64,000 nucleotides of DNA from Galeruca laticollis (lineage: Eukaryota > Arthropoda > Insecta > Coleoptera > Chrysomelidae), in assembly GCA_963921935.1 (NCBI GenBank), contig OY998175.1, forward strand, positions 162,438,809-162,502,808, in the 5' to 3' direction. Positions 61,400-64,000 of the stretch are shown here, piece by piece (position 1 is the first letter of the stretch; every line of letters begins with the position of its first letter). Made by a program: the position numbers and the translations under genes. The notes beneath the pieces are model-generated. The model did not search any database, was not told the origin of the DNA, and worked only from the letters and a program-made list of their open reading frames with translations.

Positions 61400-61622
61400 T
61401 CAGTATGGATATTCATCAAGTAAAAGCCTCATCTATTCAATTATTCAATTTATAAATTAATTATGAGAATTAAAAGACTTCTTCATGAAATTAAGATAGA
61501 TTTAAACGGGAAATTAATTGAACAAGTAATATATGATTATGAAATTATAAGAAGAAAATCAAGGTAAACTTCTATAGAATATTCTTGTCAAATCAAGAAT
61601 AATTCCATAGAATTTTAGGGAA
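61400..61622 (+). other. gypsy-3 3' end before the LTR
   Basis: No ORF. Ends TTTTAGGGAA just before the LTR, a short purine stretch that may serve as polypurine tract. Confidence 0.4.
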
Positions 61623-62670
61623 TGTTAAAGTGAAAAATATCTATCAAGTTAAATTAAATCATTAGCATCAATCAGATAATGTGAATCTTAGTAGCAGTAG
61701 TAATAAAAATTCATTAAAAGGAAATAATCCATAAGGACATAATTTAAACATGTCGAGGAATATTTATGAATAGTATACAATTGATAAATTGATTCAAGAG
61801 ATTACTATTTAATTTAGTAACTTTTTTTCTTTAAAGTATATTTGAAAGTACAGAAGATACAATAACGACAAGTAAATGACGTCAAATATAATTTTGTACA
61901 TAATTATGATGATCACTGTATATAGGATCACATGAATTTGAAACCAAAATTCAACTATTATAATTTTATATTTTATTAAACACTTTCAGAAACCCCGTAT
62001 ATTGCATAAACTTTTCAATTATTTGTATGAAACGTCAAGGTCAAAATATCAACGCGGAAACCAACGTTCTGTTAATAGTTCGGGTAGAGTAATTCGGAGT
62101 GACTATAGAAGTGCATAGAAACACAGTGAATTTATCTACAATAACGCAAGAAAAGGTATTATGATTCGATAAAAACAATGTTTGTTTATGGACAAATGAA
62201 TAATGAAAAACAAAAATAAAAACATTTGAATGTTGTTGACTCTGAGCTTGGGAGACGCCGTGTGAAATTAATTAGATGGAGAACGTGTTAATTTTTTTCT
62301 CTCCAAAAATTAAAAAAAAACTGGTACAATTTAAACAAAATCATTGAAAAAAGTTAACTAAAGTGTTTAGTACAATATTGAAAAGTAAACTAACTAAAAA
62401 TATCATTCGTACGTTAATAAATAAGTGATAAAATTGTGATATCGTCTAGATATTGGTAAGATTGAACATTACCTTATTAAATATAATTTCGACGACTATC
62501 CATATATCTTAATCTCATCATTTCCACATCCTGAGTTTCGCTTATTCGATCATAGGCGATCGTTTTCTACAAATGCATCACATTCTGGGTCAAGAAGAAC
62601 CAATTACGAACTTTATTCCTCGTGTATATATTGAATTTCTCCTATAAAAAACATTCCGATATATCTATAT
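61623..62670 (+). repeat. gypsy-3 3' LTR (about 1.05 kb)
   Basis: Begins TGTTAAAGTGAAAAATATC and ends CCGATATATCTATAT. Differs from the 5' LTR by scattered substitutions, a 3-nt deletion at ACGACGTC/ACGTC, and the missing block of about 36 bp. Confidence 0.88.
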
Positions 62671-63384
62671 CTTAGGTTATATTATTTTGGTATTAATTTA
62701 TTAGTTAAGCATTAGCCTTAGACATTCAATCTCCACTTATATATCGGACATGAAACACTAAACTCATATTAAAAATAAATACTTACTAAATTCATCAAAT
62801 AAATAAATAATATATTCCAAACACGCCACACATTTTTCTTCATTTTGTAAACTAAATTATGTCAACCACAGAGTAACACACCACACGACGATCGTATTAG
62901 CAATAGCGACAGTTGGGATTGAACGTTATGGATGTACATTCAGAACACATAGGATTAAAATAATTGAGCGAAATTTACTTGCGTTTGAGGTAAATAATAT
63001 TATAACTCAGGAAATCGTATATCAGAAGATTTGCGCTAATAGCATTCCTTTGAATTTAAAGATGTATCGCCAATTTATTGATTGATAAAATATTTCATTA
63101 TTTTACGGTTTATATTTAATTAAAAATCGTTTGTCTATGTTCGTCTTGCGTTTCTTTGATATCTTACCTATAGTTTCCTGTTGCTGACAATCGTCAAGTG
63201 TCGAATCTCATTCCTGAGATACAGTGATAAAAAGATAAAACAAATTTAGAATATCTTTAACATATATATTATTTTTTAATTGTAGTTCGTGGTAAGTGAA
63301 CCAATTCTGGCGCCCATAAACAACTAAATCAAATAAATTAACATCAATTAAATAAAATAAATTAACGTAATTATAAAAAAAAAT

Positions 63385-63390
<6 letters not shown>
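62671..63390. other. Stretch without a gene; carries a 15-bp match to the gag start
   Basis: No gene. TTTGCGCTAATAGCA at 63030-63044 is identical to 56015-56029, just after the 5' LTR of gypsy-3. Confidence 0.5.

Positions 63391-63450
<60 letters not shown>
63391..63450. repeat. (TA)n tract
   Basis: About 30 TA units, directly followed by the tRNA-like segment at 63451. Confidence 0.95.
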
Positions 63451-63453
<3 letters not shown>

Positions 63454-63535
63454 CAGATGGCGGAGTGCGTTAGAGCGCCGGAAATTGTGTTTTCTTGACC
63501 TGAAGGACGGAGGTTCGAATCTCAATCTAGTAAGG
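63451..63535 (+). repeat. tRNA-like segment with A and B boxes (SINE head candidate)
   Basis: TGGCGGAGTGCG at 63458-63469 fits the A box and GGTTCGAATC at 63512-63521 is a perfect B box, the internal RNA polymerase III promoter. The acceptor ends (CCCCAGA ... CAATCTAG) do not pair, so it is not a functional tRNA. It is more likely the head of a tRNA-derived SINE. Confidence 0.55.
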
Positions 63536-63540
63536 GCTTT

Positions 63541-63801
63541 TTCATAAATAAAAAGTTCCACTAAAAATCTGGGGGTACAGGGTCCGTCAGTAAATGGCGG
63601 TAAATTTTTATACTTATATCACCAATGTTGTGTTTATAATTTTTATTCATCATTCCTCCAATAACGAATTTTATCAATATCTGACAATATTTTGTTTATT
63701 TCATTCTATCTATTGAATTTAGACATGATTTTTCTGTGACTTTTATAATATGGTTGTGTCTACTGACACACCTTCCGTAAGAATTAGTTAGGTGACTAGT
63801 T

Positions 63802-63842
<41 letters not shown>

Positions 63843-64000
63843 AATCATTGAAACTTATTAAAATGTCCAATGAAAATTCAAACTTGATATTACCTTCATT
63901 TGAAAATTTTTGTTTTACTTCTGGAAAATAATGGATATATAGGAATTTGATCCTCAAAAGGCGCATGTCACATGAACAGATTTTTTTCAACTCAGTAACG
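63541..64000. other. AT-rich end of window with a (TA)n tract
   Basis: No gene. The block 63752-63803 (GGTTGTGTCTACTGACACAC ... GACTAGTTCAA) is the second copy of the repeat at 54524-54621, followed again by (TA)n at 63804-63840. Confidence 0.6.

Larger units (their letters stand above)
54924..62670 (+). mobile_element. gypsy-3: nearly complete Ty3/gypsy-type LTR retrotransposon
   Basis: LTRs at 54924-56013 and 61623-62670 flank gag (56012/56030-57748) and a single-frame pol (57769-60798) with only two stops. No env. A large hairpin lies in the 3' non-coding region. The target duplication is not obvious (left flank GAATATA, right flank CTTAGG) and no clear tRNA-type primer site follows the 5' LTR. 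Confidence 0.88.

Noticed and set aside
63451..63535. Functional tRNA gene
   Set aside because: A and B boxes are present but acceptor and anticodon stems do not pair; better explained as a SINE head.

Overview
This is an AT-rich, transposon-saturated piece of an arthropod (most likely insect) nuclear genome. The evidence is spliceosomal introns, a mitochondrial-enzyme gene split by a giant intron, and insect-type families of Ty3/gypsy, BEL/Pao, mariner, R4/Dong, jockey/CR1-like LINEs, hAT and a Crypton-like tyrosine recombinase. I cannot name the species from sequence alone.

Host gene. I recognise one cellular gene, a 2-oxoglutarate dehydrogenase E1 (OGDH)-like gene on the minus strand. Two exons are present, 45728-45908 and 2979-3374. 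They join in phase across canonical GT/AG sites at the conserved SSPYCT-D junction, so nearly everything between 3375 and 45727 is one intron of about 42.35 kb. The remaining exons lie outside the window or could not be found.

Inside that intron, left to right: gypsy-1 (4536-12540, minus), with both LTRs and an AATA target duplication but with the RT/RNase H/integrase core deleted; an apparently intact Crypton-like tyrosine recombinase gene with a 56-bp intron (13233-14416, minus); and a 24-kb BEL/Pao insertion (16199-40357, minus, CCCCT target duplication). The BEL element is a nest. A mariner (16716-24401, TA duplication) sits in its 3' LTR. The mariner is itself split by two minus-strand LINEs and by an R4/Dong-like element lying in (TAA)n. 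A second Ty3/gypsy element (gypsy-2, 25733-36035, plus, ATAC duplication) sits in the BEL integrase. Gypsy-2 carries a decayed envelope gene that resembles chuvirus-type glycoproteins, and its env-LTR segment is tandemly duplicated. Further right are a LINE RT scrap, a hAT fragment broken by a jockey-like LINE (about 42120-45060), and a candidate MITE next to the upstream OGDH exon.

Upstream of the 45.7-kb exon (46-64 kb) the sequence is AT-rich and mostly unassigned. It holds several (TA)n tracts associated with tRNA-like sequences, and a nearly complete Ty3/gypsy element (gypsy-3, 54924-62670, plus). Gypsy-3 has a SAP-domain gag, a pol broken only by two stop codons, and a hairpin with arms of about 120 bp in its 3' non-coding region. 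The first 3 kb (1-2593) carries scraps of a LINE, a gypsy integrase and a Tc1-like transposase.

Essentially all the ORFs are transposon proteins. Those that look able to make a functional product are the Crypton-like recombinase, the gypsy-3 gag and the OGDH exons.
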